Shown: positions 45,476 to 55,067, counted from the first letter of the stretch. The stretch is 64,000 bases of DNA from Kiritimatiellia bacterium (GCA_012103575.1 WLWN01000001.1:883792-947791), one strand, 5' to 3'. A program made the numbers and translations. The notes: generated by a model from the sequence alone, not told the origin.

Positions 45476-45838
45476 ATGATAAATAGTAGTGAAAAACTTA
45501 TTTCTCTAATTGTGGAGCGCTTAGAGAAAATTCGCCCCTTTAAAATCATTCTTTTTGGGAGTCATGCTTATGGGCAACCAGGGAATGAAAGTGATATTGA
45601 TTTGTTGGTTGTGCTAAATGCAACGGGCATCCTTAAAAGTTATGCAGAAAAAAAGAAACTTGACCTAAGTGTATCGGTCATTATTCGTGATATTCGAAAA
45701 CAAACAGCTATTGATCTGATTGTCCAAACAAAAACGATGTATGAAAAATTTGTTGAACTGGACAGCATGTTTTCTCAAGAGTTAGAGAGAAACGGACGCG
45801 TCATCTATGAAGCAGATAACCAAAGAATGGCTTCGTAA
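45476..45838 (+). CDS. MNT-domain nucleotidyltransferase (antitoxin of HEPN/MNT pair)
   Basis: From the ATG at 45476 there are 120 residues with the MNT core IILFGSHAYGQPGNESDIDLLVV. The longer open frame upstream covers repeat-like 'CACGAAT' DNA and is unlikely to be translated. MNT proteins paired with HEPN proteins act as antitoxins that AMPylate the toxin. It overlaps the HEPN-like gene by 32 bases, typical of the pair. Intact. Confidence 0.82.
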   Translation: MINSSEKLISLIVERLEKIRPFKIILFGSHAYGQPGNESDIDLLVVLNATGILKSYAEKKKLDLSVSVIIRDIRKQTAIDLIVQTKTMYEKFVELDSMFSQELERNGRVIYEADNQRMAS

Positions 45839-46199
45839 AGCTTTAGAAGACTTGGAGGCAATAGATTGTCTTTTGCGTGAAGAGCATTTGACCAATGTCA
45901 TTGCCTTTCACGCAGAACAAGCGGTAGAAAAGTGCTTCAAAGCCGTTGTTGAAGAGTTCGGACTGGGCCTTGTTAAAACTCATGATCTTATATAACTTTA
46001 TGCCTTGATTCAAAAGAAGTTTTCTGAGGCGGTAAATGTTGAAATATTAGATCAGCTCAATCAGGTGTATATTTCGGCCCGCTACCCAAGCGATATGGGT
46101 CTACTCCCATATGGGAAACCGACGATTCAAGATGCCAATATGCTCTCCTCGTTTGCTAAGGATATATACGATAGAATAACATCATTTCTTGCTCCTTGA
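45807..46199 (+). pseudogene. HEPN-domain toxin interrupted by an ochre codon
   Basis: The frame reads KQITKEWLRKALEDLEAID, then NVIAFHAEQAVEKCFKAVV, then KTHDLI, TAA (45993-45995), LYALIQKKFSEAV and on to ISARYPSDMG and the natural end. This is a HEPN-fold helical protein of the length (about 130) paired with MNT antitoxins. The stop falls in the well-conserved HDL(I)xLY region, replacing one codon. The MNT gene upstream is intact. Confidence 0.78.
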
Positions 46200-46263
46200 G
46201 ATAACGTCATGCGGGCAGCCACAACTGAGACGCTAAACCCAAAACAAACTGATGAAAGATCTA

Positions 46264-46311
46264 GACAGGACCGTTACAGACTAAAAATTAATCGACTATA
46301 ATGGTCCTGTC
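46264..46311. repeat. inverted repeat GACAGGACC...GGTCCTGTC ahead of the aminotransferase gene
   Basis: The nine-base arms GACAGGACC and GGTCCTGTC enclose 30 AT-rich bases; GACAGGACC-x-TTA-x-AGA resembles 11581-11600. It lies 53 bases before the wbpE-like start and could be a hairpin in its leader or a transposon-end relic. Confidence 0.4.
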
Positions 46312-46363
46312 GACATTGTCCTAATATGAAGAAAGTTCTCCGCGGACTTGGTATTTTCCTTAA

Positions 46364-47488
46364 ATGAAACTCATCCCCTTAATACGTCCCTATATGACTC
46401 AGGAGATTAAGGATCAAGTCTGCGAAGTACTAGATAGCGGTTATCTAACCGAGGGGCCTGTTACAAAAGAGTTTGAAGAAGTTTGCCGGCAATATATTCA
46501 ATGTGAACATGCAATAGCTGTAAGTAATTGTACTGTCGGATTAGAAATAGCCTTGCGCGCTGTTGGTGTAGGGCCAGGGGACGAAGTGATTGTTCCAGAT
46601 TATACCTATCCAGCTACAGCCTCCGTAGTAACGATTGTAGGAGCCAAACCGGTTATTGTTGATATTAATCCGGACACGATGCTGATTGACTATGATGCTG
46701 TAGAACAAGCAGTAACGTCTAAAACAAAAGCTATTATTCCGGTTTCTCTTTTCGGGAACCCTTTAGATTATGAACAGTTATATGCGATTAAAAAAAAGCA
46801 TGGGGTTACTCTTATTGAAGATGCGGCTTGCGCATTGGGAGCTGATTATAAGGGCTCCAAAGTTGGGTCTCTGGCCGATATATCTGTTTTTAGTTTACAC
46901 CCACGTAAATTCATCACTACAGGCGAAGGCGGCTTGATCACAACCCATCACCAAGAATGGGCGAACTGGATGTCGTCCTACAAACATTTTGGAATGGCTC
47001 AGGCGTCATCGCGTAGCAACATCATTTTTGAACGCATTGGCAGCAATTATAAACTAAGCAACGTTCAGTCTGCTATTGGCTTAGGCCAAATGAAACATAT
47101 CAATAAGCTCCTTGATAAACGAAGATCGTTAGCCCAACGATATACTTCAATCTTATCAACGGAACCACAGATAAAATGCCCAACCCCCACACAAAATGGT
47201 ACACATTCTTACCAATCATACTGTGTCTTTGTAGCAAATCGAAACAAAGTGATAGAGCAAACGCGGGAACAAGGCATTGAAACACAAATTGGAACCTATT
47301 CTTTGCATATGCACCCGGCCTTCCAAAACAATCAACACTGTAAAATATATGGCGATTTACCAGGAAGTCGCTATGCCTATAATCATACACTTACTCTTCC
47401 GCTTTACCATAATCTCTCCGAGCAAGAACAAGATCATGTTGTCCAATGCTTAATACAAACAGTTACGAATATGAGTTTAGAGAATTAG
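46364..47488 (+). CDS. DegT/DnrJ/EryC1 (WbpE-like) sugar aminotransferase
   Basis: The 374-residue PLP enzyme begins IPLIRPYMTQEIKDQVCEVL with SGYLTEGPVTKEFEE, as in WbpE and related UDP-3-keto-uronate aminotransferases. The PLP Lys lies in FSLHPRKFITTGEGG, and LIEDAACALGADYKG holds the conserved Asp. WbpE works with WbpB to add the 3-amino group that WbpD acetylates; both are fused upstream. Intact. Confidence 0.85.
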   Translation: MKLIPLIRPYMTQEIKDQVCEVLDSGYLTEGPVTKEFEEVCRQYIQCEHAIAVSNCTVGLEIALRAVGVGPGDEVIVPDYTYPATASVVTIVGAKPVIVDINPDTMLIDYDAVEQAVTSKTKAIIPVSLFGNPLDYEQLYAIKKKHGVTLIEDAACALGADYKGSKVGSLADISVFSLHPRKFITTGEGGLITTHHQEWANWMSSYKHFGMAQASSRSNIIFERIGSNYKLSNVQSAIGLGQMKHINKLLDKRRSLAQRYTSILSTEPQIKCPTPTQNGTHSYQSYCVFVANRNKVIEQTREQGIETQIGTYSLHMHPAFQNNQHCKIYGDLPGSRYAYNHTLTLPLYHNLSEQEQDHVVQCLIQTVTNMSLEN

Positions 47489-47529
47489 GATAGCTTTAAA
47501 GAACGGATCAGGGATGAACGAATAGCAGA

Positions 47530-48045
47530 ATGGAAACTCTACAGAAGATAAAAGAACTTTATCAGCAACTATGCACGCAGACAAAGCAGAAATATAATCG
47601 ACATGTCTCTTTCGGAGATTTATTCACCGATAGGTGGGAAACAGCGAAAAGCTATGGCTTTGGGGAAGGAACTTCCTGTTATGATAACGTGCTGATTCTT
47701 GGAGATGTCACTGTGGGAAAAAATTGCTGGATTGGGCCGAACTGTATTCTTGACGGAAGTGGAGGTCTGAAAATAGGTGATTATTGTTCTATTAGTGCGG
47801 GGGCTCAAATCTACACTCATCATACCGTTAAATGGTCAACATCATTAGGTAAGGAATCGGTAGAGAAATCGCCAATAAAGATCGGCTCGGGTGTCTATAT
47901 AGGCCCACAATCCGTCATCCAAATGGGAGTTACGATTGGAGATAGAGCCGTTATTGGAGCTTGTTCTTTTGTGACGCGCGATGTTCCTGAAGGCTCCAAG
48001 GTGTGGGGCTGCCCTGCTCAAATTAGAGATGATCAAAATACATAA
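47530..48045 (+). CDS. hexapeptide-repeat acyltransferase
   Basis: The 171-residue protein has hexapeptide repeats (ILGDVTVGKNCWIGPNCILDG, GDYCSISAGAQIYTHHT, IGSGVYIGPQSVIQMGVTIG) and the terminal VTRDVPEGSKVWGCPAQ of left-handed beta-helix acetyltransferases. His in THHTVKW is the likely catalytic base. It probably O- or N-acetylates a sugar in the polysaccharide. Acceptor unknown. Intact. Confidence 0.83.
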   Translation: METLQKIKELYQQLCTQTKQKYNRHVSFGDLFTDRWETAKSYGFGEGTSCYDNVLILGDVTVGKNCWIGPNCILDGSGGLKIGDYCSISAGAQIYTHHTVKWSTSLGKESVEKSPIKIGSGVYIGPQSVIQMGVTIGDRAVIGACSFVTRDVPEGSKVWGCPAQIRDDQNT

Positions 48046-48069
48046 CAAACCGTTAAGGTGCAGATTCTG

Positions 48070-49941
48070 ATGTGCGGAATAGTTGGCATTATCAACAGGA
48101 ACGGAGATCCCGTTTCTTCCGTCGTTTTGAACAAGATGACAGATGCAATGACTCATCGCGGACCTGATGGTGAAGGGTTTTATACCGACCGATTTATGGG
48201 CTTAGGTCACCGTCGTTTATCAATTATTGACTTATCCTCTGCAGGCCATCAACCCATGACTACATTAGATAGACGATATGTTATCTCTTATAATGGCGAA
48301 CTTTATAACTTTCAGGAACTTCGCATCGAATTAGAATCTCTTGGACACCGATTCCATTCAAGGACGGATACAGAGGTTGTTCTATATGCTTATGCCCAAT
48401 GGAAAGAAAAGGCGCTGGATCGTTTTAATGGGATGTTCGCTTTTGCGGTATGGGATACTCAGAAAGAAGAACTATTTTTGGCCCGTGATCGCTATGGTAT
48501 CAAACCTCTGTATTATTCCGAATGCGGAAACGTTTTCCTGTTCGGCTCAGAGATCAAAGCGATTCTTCAACATCCCGCCTATGATGTCGGACTCGATAAA
48601 GAGGGCCTACTCGAATACTTTACTTTCCAAAACTTTTTTACAGACAGGACTCTATTCCAAGACGTGCGAATACTCCCTGCAGGAACACACATGAGCGTAT
48701 CACAAAGTTGTGTTAAGGGTCCATATCAATACTGGGATTTTAACTTTTTCGAACCTGATACTACCAAAGATGAACAGGCCTATGAAGAAGAATTAGACCG
48801 ATTGTTGCGCCAGGCTGTTTCACGACAAATCGTCAGTGATGTAGAAATTGGTTCTTATTTGAGTGGTGGCATAGATTCAGGAACACTTACGGCTTTAGCG
48901 GCAATACAGTTGCCCTATCTTAAGACGTTTACATGTGGATTCGATTTGCACTCAGCTTCAGGAATCGAACTATCCTTTGACGAAAGAGAAAAGGCCGAGT
49001 TTATGTCCTATACATTTAAAACGGAACATTACGAAATGGTTTTAAAGGCGGGTGACATGGAACGAGTCATGCCCCAATTAGCTTGGCATATTGAAGAACC
49101 GCGTGTGGGACAGAGTTATCCCAGCTTTTATGCAGCACAACTGGCCAGTAAATTTGTAAAAGTTGTTTTGTCAGGAGGGGGAGGCGATGAATTGTTTGGA
49201 GGATATCCCTGGCGTTACTATCGAGCCATTGTAAACAACGATTTTGAACATTATATTGACCAATACTATGGTTATTGGCAACGGATCATTCCCAACACGG
49301 TTATTCGAGAAACGTTTAAACCGATTTGGCCCGATGTCGAACATGTATGGACACGCGATGTTTTTCGTGATGTCTTTAGCCATCATGCTTCCCAGTTAAC
49401 GCGTCCAGAAGATTACATCAACCATTCGTTGTACTTTGAAGCAAAGACTTTTCTGCATGGGTTGCTCGTTGTGGAAGACAAACTAAGTATGGCGCACGGC
49501 CTGGAAACCCGTGTTCCGTTTTTGGATAATGATCTGGTCGATTTTTCTATGCGACTTCCTGTTCAATTTAAATTGGCAAAGTTAAAGGAAACCGTCCGTA
49601 TAAACGAAAATGATCCCGGGTTGAAGCAGGCCAAATACTATCGACGAACTAACGATGGAAAAGTCCTATTACGAAAAGCTATGTCCCGTCATATTCCGTC
49701 AGAGATTGTAGAATCTGAAAAACAAGGGTTTTCAGCTCCCGACGCTAGCTGGTTTAAGGGTGAAAGTATCAAATACGTTCGCGAATTGTTATTAAATCCC
49801 CACGCTAAACTCTATACCTATCTTGATGCTAAGGTGATTGAAGACTTAGTAACCGAACATTTAGAGGGTCGGCAAAATCGGCGTTTATTGATCTGGTCGC
49901 TGTTAAGCATGGAGCACTGGTGCAGGACGTTTCTTCGATAA
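48070..49941 (+). CDS. asnB: asparagine synthase-type amidotransferase (first copy)
   Basis: The start at 48070 is set by the need for Cys at position 2 (MCGIVGI), the glutaminase nucleophile. The 623-residue protein has THRGPDGEGFYTDR, LGHRRLSIIDLS, YNGELYNF, then the synthetase domain with YLSGGIDSGTL and LSGGGGDELFGGYPWR. In polysaccharide loci such AsnB homologues (for example WbpS-like) amidate uronic acids, which fits here better than free asparagine synthesis. A second copy lies at 59022. Intact. Confidence 0.9.
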   Translation: MCGIVGIINRNGDPVSSVVLNKMTDAMTHRGPDGEGFYTDRFMGLGHRRLSIIDLSSAGHQPMTTLDRRYVISYNGELYNFQELRIELESLGHRFHSRTDTEVVLYAYAQWKEKALDRFNGMFAFAVWDTQKEELFLARDRYGIKPLYYSECGNVFLFGSEIKAILQHPAYDVGLDKEGLLEYFTFQNFFTDRTLFQDVRILPAGTHMSVSQSCVKGPYQYWDFNFFEPDTTKDEQAYEEELDRLLRQAVSRQIVSDVEIGSYLSGGIDSGTLTALAAIQLPYLKTFTCGFDLHSASGIELSFDEREKAEFMSYTFKTEHYEMVLKAGDMERVMPQLAWHIEEPRVGQSYPSFYAAQLASKFVKVVLSGGGGDELFGGYPWRYYRAIVNNDFEHYIDQYYGYWQRIIPNTVIRETFKPIWPDVEHVWTRDVFRDVFSHHASQLTRPEDYINHSLYFEAKTFLHGLLVVEDKLSMAHGLETRVPFLDNDLVDFSMRLPVQFKLAKLKETVRINENDPGLKQAKYYRRTNDGKVLLRKAMSRHIPSEIVESEKQGFSAPDASWFKGESIKYVRELLLNPHAKLYTYLDAKVIEDLVTEHLEGRQNRRLLIWSLLSMEHWCRTFLR

Positions 49942-50049
49942 GAACCACGAATGGCTTCTGAATACGCCCAACAGATAACGTGCTCAGAGCGCCTTTAGTA
50001 TGAAACAAATACGTTAACGCGTGTATCTTCGCGATACATTCAAGCGGGA

Positions 50050-51136
50050 ATGATCGGAGGCGTTCTTTTCGCTATATTCTTCTATGGTGTTGGGGTGGGA
50101 CACCATCACTGGCCTCCTTTTTCCCTTTTAAAAAATGTCCAGGATTTTCTGTCAGGTCGTTCAGACCGATCATATGATAATGGCGTAAGAGAAGAGCTTC
50201 TACGCGTTGCGTTCACTGACAAACTCATTCCGGACGAACAAATCAACAAGCCAATCACATCGCTCGATGGTATATACGAAATCAACGCCTCTTTGATGCT
50301 TAACCTTGAGAATTTTTCCAATGCATACAGCTCTCTCGAACTACTTGATGCCTCGCAGCTTGTCCTCGACAAAGGTAATACCAAAGTGTTTAAGGTGGAT
50401 TACAAACTCGCCGATACAGGTTACAAGGCCTATGCATATTTTACCGAAAAGGTTCCGATGGCAAAAAAAGCTGCCTTGATTATTCCAGGCAGTGGGTTGA
50501 ACCAATCATCGAGCATCTACAGAAACGAGCCTACTAACTATCATTTTGGAATACACGAGGCATTGGGCGATGCATATGACATCTATGTACTTATTAAGCC
50601 GAACGAAGATTGTTCAGCCTTTCATAACGGAAGAAAAAAATTAAACAAAAACTTTGTTATAAACTGGTTGCTTGATTATGGGGCCTCGTACTCGGCTCAC
50701 TACATCGTGAGTAGTTTAGCTATCACGAAACATATGCAAAATAAATACGACCATGTTGTCGTGGCGAGGCTTTCGCGGGGTGGCTCAGCTACACTCTTAA
50801 ATGCACTTCAATCTCAGCCTGATGCAGCCATTATTGCTTCGGGTTTTTCCATGCTGAACGAAAAAAATTAAACAGGCCTCGCATGAACAGATTATAATAC
50901 CGGGGTTAAGCAAAAGGCTTACCCCTGAAGCCATTCGAAAATGTATACAGAAATCGCCCACTCGTTTTTTGTTCACCTATGGAGGACAAGAGCAAACGGT
51001 ATATAGGGTAGAAGCAGAAGAGGAATTAACGTGTGACTATTTATCTGATGTCGAGAACGTCGAGTGTATAATACACATTGGTGGCCATGTTTTTCCCGAG
51101 AATGAGGTCAGAGGGTTTTTAAGGAAGCACCGTTAA
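50050..51136 (+). pseudogene. alpha/beta-hydrolase-like protein with a shift in an A7 run
   Basis: The frame begins with an N-terminal membrane anchor (VLFAIFFYGVGVG) and continues to a nucleophile-elbow-like VVVARLSRGGSATL (Ser). At AACGAAAAAAATTAAAC (about 50859-50868) one extra A ends the frame as LNEKN. The +1 frame reads KIKQASHEQIIIPGLSKRL and continues to EVRGFLRKHR, stop 51134-51136, including an IHIGGHVFP motif with the likely catalytic His. Together about 361 residues. It lies in the polysaccharide locus three bases ahead of hisH. Slippage, error and real loss are all possible. Confidence 0.65.
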
Positions 51137-51139
51137 TTT

Positions 51140-51754
51140 ATGATTGTCCTTATCGACTATAAAATGGGAAATCTGGCTTCAATTATGAATATGCTGAAGA
51201 AAACCGGGGCTGAAGCAATGATTTCTTCAAAATCCGAAGATATTCAACGGGCCGATAAATTGATTCTTCCAGGTGTAGGCGCTTTTGATGCAGGGATGAC
51301 CCATATAAACGACTTAGAACTATTTCCAATTTTGAATGAAAAAGCGTTGGGCGAAAAAATTCCTATTCTTGGCATTTGTTTGGGCATGCAATTAATGACT
51401 CGACAAAGTGAAGAAGGCTCGCTTTCCGGACTGGGCTGGATAGCGGGTGAAACCGTACGCTTTCATTTCGATCAAGAAAAGAGCGGGCTGAAGATCCCTC
51501 ACATGGGGTGGAATACCGTTTCGCCAAAGCAACCGAATTCTTTGTTTAAAAAAATGGATCAAGAAGCGGGCTATTACTTTGTTCATTCATACCATGTTGT
51601 TTGCGAACAGGACTCCGATGTTCTAGGAGTCTCGCATTATGGATATGATTTTGTTTCCGCGTTTCAAAAGGGGTGTCTTTACGGAACACAATTTCATCCT
51701 GAAAAGAGTCATCGGTATGGGATGCAGGTGTTGAGGAATTTTGTCGCATGCTAA
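51140..51754 (+). CDS. hisH: HisH-type glutamine amidotransferase for sugar amidination
   Basis: The 204-residue class I amidotransferase has the catalytic Cys in GICLGMQLM, His in TQFHPEKSHRYG with the following Glu, and the HisH N-terminus VLIDYKMGNLASI. It overlaps hisF by 7 bases and has the wbpG-like gene next to it. The trio wbpG-hisH-hisF is the set known from Pseudomonas O-antigen loci, where it supplies ammonia for the acetamidino group. It is thus probably not the histidine-pathway copy. Intact. Confidence 0.9.
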   Translation: MIVLIDYKMGNLASIMNMLKKTGAEAMISSKSEDIQRADKLILPGVGAFDAGMTHINDLELFPILNEKALGEKIPILGICLGMQLMTRQSEEGSLSGLGWIAGETVRFHFDQEKSGLKIPHMGWNTVSPKQPNSLFKKMDQEAGYYFVHSYHVVCEQDSDVLGVSHYGYDFVSAFQKGCLYGTQFHPEKSHRYGMQVLRNFVAC

Positions 51755-52512
51755 AGACTCGTGTGATGCCATGCTTACTGCTTCGCAATCGGGCCCTTGT
51801 AAAGACCATCCGCTTTAAAGACCCAACGTATATCGGAGACCCTATTAATACGGTACGAATTTACAATGAAATGGAGGTCGATGAGCTTATCTTTCTGGAC
51901 ATTATGGCTACGGTTCGTCATACCTTGCCCCAATTTGGGCTCATTGAGGAAATTGCCAGTGAATGCTTTATGCCTTTTTCCTATGGGGGAGGCGTCTCTA
52001 CACTGGATACCATGAAAACGTTATTTGGTCTCGGAACAGAAAAGATCACTCTGAATAGTCATGCCCATGAGAACCCTGCATTTATTACAAAAGCAGCGGA
52101 TCGTTTTGGGAGTCAGAGCATTATTGTTTCTATTGATGTAAAGAAAAATTTTTGGGGCCAATACGAAGTCTATACCCAAGGCGGCCGCAACCACACCGGA
52201 ATGAATCCTATTGACTATGCCAAAAAGCTAGAACAACGGGGAGCTGGAGAAATTTTTCTGACCTCTATAGACCGAGATGGAACTTTTAAAGGATATGATC
52301 TGATGCTAGTAAATCAAGTGTCACAGGCGGTAAACATACCCGTCATTGCCTGTGGGGGAGCAGGATGTGTTGACGATTTTGGTGTCGTGGTTAAGGAAGC
52401 GGGCGCTTCGGCGGTAGCAGCGGGAAGTATGGTCGTGTATCAAGGGAAAAACCGGTCCGTATTAATTAGCTTTCCTCCTAAGCCTGATTTGAAAAGGGTA
52501 TTGACAAGATAG
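51748..52512 (+). CDS. hisF: HisF-type ammonia-channelling subunit for sugar amidination
   Basis: The 254-residue TIM barrel is of the HisF family (SYGGGVSTLDTMKTLFGLGTEKITLNSHA, VSIDVKKNFWG, LTSIDRDGTFKGYDLML, IPVIACGGAG). Differences from histidine-pathway HisF (for example LKTRVMPCLLLRNRALVKTIRFKD) match the WbpG-associated paralogues. With HisH it would pass ammonia to WbpG. Overlaps hisH by 7 bases. Intact. Confidence 0.9.
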   Translation: MLKTRVMPCLLLRNRALVKTIRFKDPTYIGDPINTVRIYNEMEVDELIFLDIMATVRHTLPQFGLIEEIASECFMPFSYGGGVSTLDTMKTLFGLGTEKITLNSHAHENPAFITKAADRFGSQSIIVSIDVKKNFWGQYEVYTQGGRNHTGMNPIDYAKKLEQRGAGEIFLTSIDRDGTFKGYDLMLVNQVSQAVNIPVIACGGAGCVDDFGVVVKEAGASAVAAGSMVVYQGKNRSVLISFPPKPDLKRVLTR

Positions 52513-52568
52513 TATTGACGGGGAGAAAGATATTCCCAACAAGTAGTGTTGAATAAGAAAGAAAATCT

Positions 52569-53810
52569 ATGAATCCGACAGAAACCCAACAAAACACAAT
52601 GGCTTCTCCAAAGATGGAGGGGCGCACTGGACCGGCTGCGCAACGTGGACAAGGCGAGAAGATCTTTTGTACTCGATGCATTTACAATGAAGACACGCCG
52701 GGCATCCATTTTGATGAAGAGGGGATGTGTAATTATTGCAAACTTTACGATGAAATGAATCGGCAATATCCTATAGGCGAAGAAGGCGATAAAGTTCTGC
52801 GCGAACTGGCGGCCAAAATACGTCGAGGGGGGAAAAGAAAACCATTTGATGTTGTCATTGGTGTGAGCGGAGGGTGTGATAGCTCCTTTCTACTATATAA
52901 AGCAAAGGAGTTAGGGTTAAGACCCTTAGCCGTACACTATGACAATACCTGGAACTCCAATATTGCTACAGAAAACATTCGTAATGTCCTAAAACATTTG
53001 GATGTGGAGCTGTATACCCATGTGGTAGACAACGAGGTAGCAAACGATATTTATAGAGCTTTCCTTCAAGCCGGGATTTTAGAAATTGATATACCAACCG
53101 ATATCGCCTTGGCAACAACTATCTATATGGCGGCAGCGAGGTATGGTATCAAGTATTCTTTTGAAGGGCATTCTTTTCGTACCGAGGGAGTTTCTCCTCT
53201 TGGATGGGCCTATATGGATGCGAAATATATTCAGGATGTAGTTCGGCGATATGGTCACTATAAAGAACATAAGCTTAAAACCTTTCCAAACCTCTGGTTG
53301 ACGACCTTTTTACGGTATATGTTGGTGAACCGAATTAAACGTATTCGCCCTCTATATTGGATGGATTACGATAAAGACGAAGCAAAAAAAATGCTGGCTG
53401 AAAAGTTTGATTGGCAATGGTATGGAGGTCACCACTTGGAGAACCGGATCACTGCCTTTATGCACAGTTATCTGTTGCCGACACGGGGAAGGATCGATCA
53501 GCGAAGCAACGGGTTCTCCGCCCTTATTCGCTCCGGCCAGATCAGTCGAGAGGAAGGGATGCGTTGTATGGCTGAACCACCACATCTTGAAGCGGATATT
53601 CTCGATGTGGTCAAAAAACGGTTGAGCTTTTCAGATGAAGAATTTGAACAGGTCATGACACAGCCGATTAAAACATTTCGTGAATTTAAAACCTACAAAT
53701 CAACCTTTGAACGCATGCGGCCTTTCTTTTGGTTGATGTACAAGATGGATCTTGTGCCCCGAAGCTTCTATGTAAAGTTTGCATGTAAAGTAGACCCAAC
53801 CCGCAAATAA
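52569..53810 (+). CDS. N-acetyl-sugar amidotransferase (WbpG/PseA-like)
   Basis: The 413-residue protein has a CTRCIYNEDTPGIHFDEEGMCNYC zinc-like motif, followed by an ATP-pyrophosphatase loop (VIGVSGGCDSS) and the YSFEGHSFRTEGVSP region. These are signatures of WbpG/LegG/PseA-type enzymes, which turn an N-acetyl into an N-acetamidino group using ammonia from HisH/HisF. The first 35 residues are variable, so the true start may be downstream of the ATG at 52569. Intact. Confidence 0.9.
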   Translation: MNPTETQQNTMASPKMEGRTGPAAQRGQGEKIFCTRCIYNEDTPGIHFDEEGMCNYCKLYDEMNRQYPIGEEGDKVLRELAAKIRRGGKRKPFDVVIGVSGGCDSSFLLYKAKELGLRPLAVHYDNTWNSNIATENIRNVLKHLDVELYTHVVDNEVANDIYRAFLQAGILEIDIPTDIALATTIYMAAARYGIKYSFEGHSFRTEGVSPLGWAYMDAKYIQDVVRRYGHYKEHKLKTFPNLWLTTFLRYMLVNRIKRIRPLYWMDYDKDEAKKMLAEKFDWQWYGGHHLENRITAFMHSYLLPTRGRIDQRSNGFSALIRSGQISREEGMRCMAEPPHLEADILDVVKKRLSFSDEEFEQVMTQPIKTFREFKTYKSTFERMRPFFWLMYKMDLVPRSFYVKFACKVDPTRK

Positions 53811-53828
53811 CCTTTTCTAAGATCTCCT

Positions 53829-55067
53829 ATGACACGCGTTGCATGTATCGGAAACATGAATAATAATATGTTCTCTCTGGTTCGATATTTAAGAAACCGG
53901 AACATCGATGCACATCTGCTTTTGCTCAATGATGAAACCGCTCATTTCCATCCTTCATGCGATGCCTTCGACCTTGACTATCAATCCTATACTATACAAC
54001 TACCATGGGGAGATCCACGTTCATTCAGGAATAGATCAGCCCACGCCATAAACCATGATTTGGTGCCGTACGATGTACTGATCGTTTGCGGATTCGCCCC
54101 TGCCTTTATTGAAAAAGCCGGAAGACGAGTCGACTTATTTGTTCCGTATGGGACTGACGTATTCGATCATCCTTTTATTACGTTTCGACAAGGACTCATT
54201 CCTGGACTTATTGCATTGAGAAACCAGGCATTACATCGTGCACAAAAACGAGGTATAAAAAACGCCGCGTGTATTAACTTTCCCGGGACCCCGTTCTATC
54301 AAAGATTCCATAAGAAACTCCGTATTACAGATAAAACATGTGATTTCGGTCTGCCTATGGTCTATACAAACATTTACTCTCCGGAGAAAATCGTTGATGG
54401 TTACCATAAATCTGCCTGGTACCATATCTATAAAAAGATTCGAGAAGCCAATGAACTGGTTATTTTTCATGCATCTCGCCACATATGGAAAACTCATATA
54501 GAATACTCTGATAAAGGAAACGATAAACTTATTAAGGGGTTTGCTAAATTTGTTCAGGCGCATCCCACTGGGGCAAGATCGTGCTTGATACTATTTGAGT
54601 ATGGTGTCGATGTGCAGGCCAGCAGATCGCTCATTCGAACGTTAGGGATTGAAAATCGAGTTCAATGGCTTCCTTTGATGGACAGAAAGGAGCTTATGAT
54701 TGGTCTGTCCCTGTCGGATATTTCGGCCGGCGAATTTGGTTGTGGAGATATCGGCGGTGGAACGGTTTGGGAAAGCTTGGCTATGGGAAAACCCGTATTC
54801 CACTATCTTTCAAAAAAAGTCGTGAATAGTTTAGGGACAAGAGAGTTCCACCCTCTTGTCAATGTAAAAACGGCTGAAGATATTGATAGTACGTTGAGAG
54901 ATTTTTGCAATGGTTCAGACCAATATCGAAATATAGGGCAAAAGGGGCAAGAATGGTATGAGAACGCCATTCCCAAAAGTCTCGATACCTATGAGGCCGT
55001 TATCGCAGCCATTCGCTCTGGAGGAGGGCTCTTGGACTCCATTATACGCGAGAGCTCATTTTATTAA
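53829..55067 (+). CDS. glycosyltransferase (GT-B fold)
   Basis: The 412-residue protein is a GT-B type glycosyltransferase: an N-terminal acceptor domain (VACIGNMNNNMFSLVRYLR) and a C-terminal domain with ADISAGEFG-like DISAGEFGCGDIGGGTVWESLAMGKPV, where the Glu in WESLAMGKP is the usual nucleotide-sugar-binding residue. Family within GT4-like enzymes is not certain. It is translationally coupled to the flippase gene (start overlaps the stop by 1 base). Intact. Confidence 0.8.
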   Translation: MTRVACIGNMNNNMFSLVRYLRNRNIDAHLLLLNDETAHFHPSCDAFDLDYQSYTIQLPWGDPRSFRNRSAHAINHDLVPYDVLIVCGFAPAFIEKAGRRVDLFVPYGTDVFDHPFITFRQGLIPGLIALRNQALHRAQKRGIKNAACINFPGTPFYQRFHKKLRITDKTCDFGLPMVYTNIYSPEKIVDGYHKSAWYHIYKKIREANELVIFHASRHIWKTHIEYSDKGNDKLIKGFAKFVQAHPTGARSCLILFEYGVDVQASRSLIRTLGIENRVQWLPLMDRKELMIGLSLSDISAGEFGCGDIGGGTVWESLAMGKPVFHYLSKKVVNSLGTREFHPLVNVKTAEDIDSTLRDFCNGSDQYRNIGQKGQEWYENAIPKSLDTYEAVIAAIRSGGGLLDSIIRESSFY

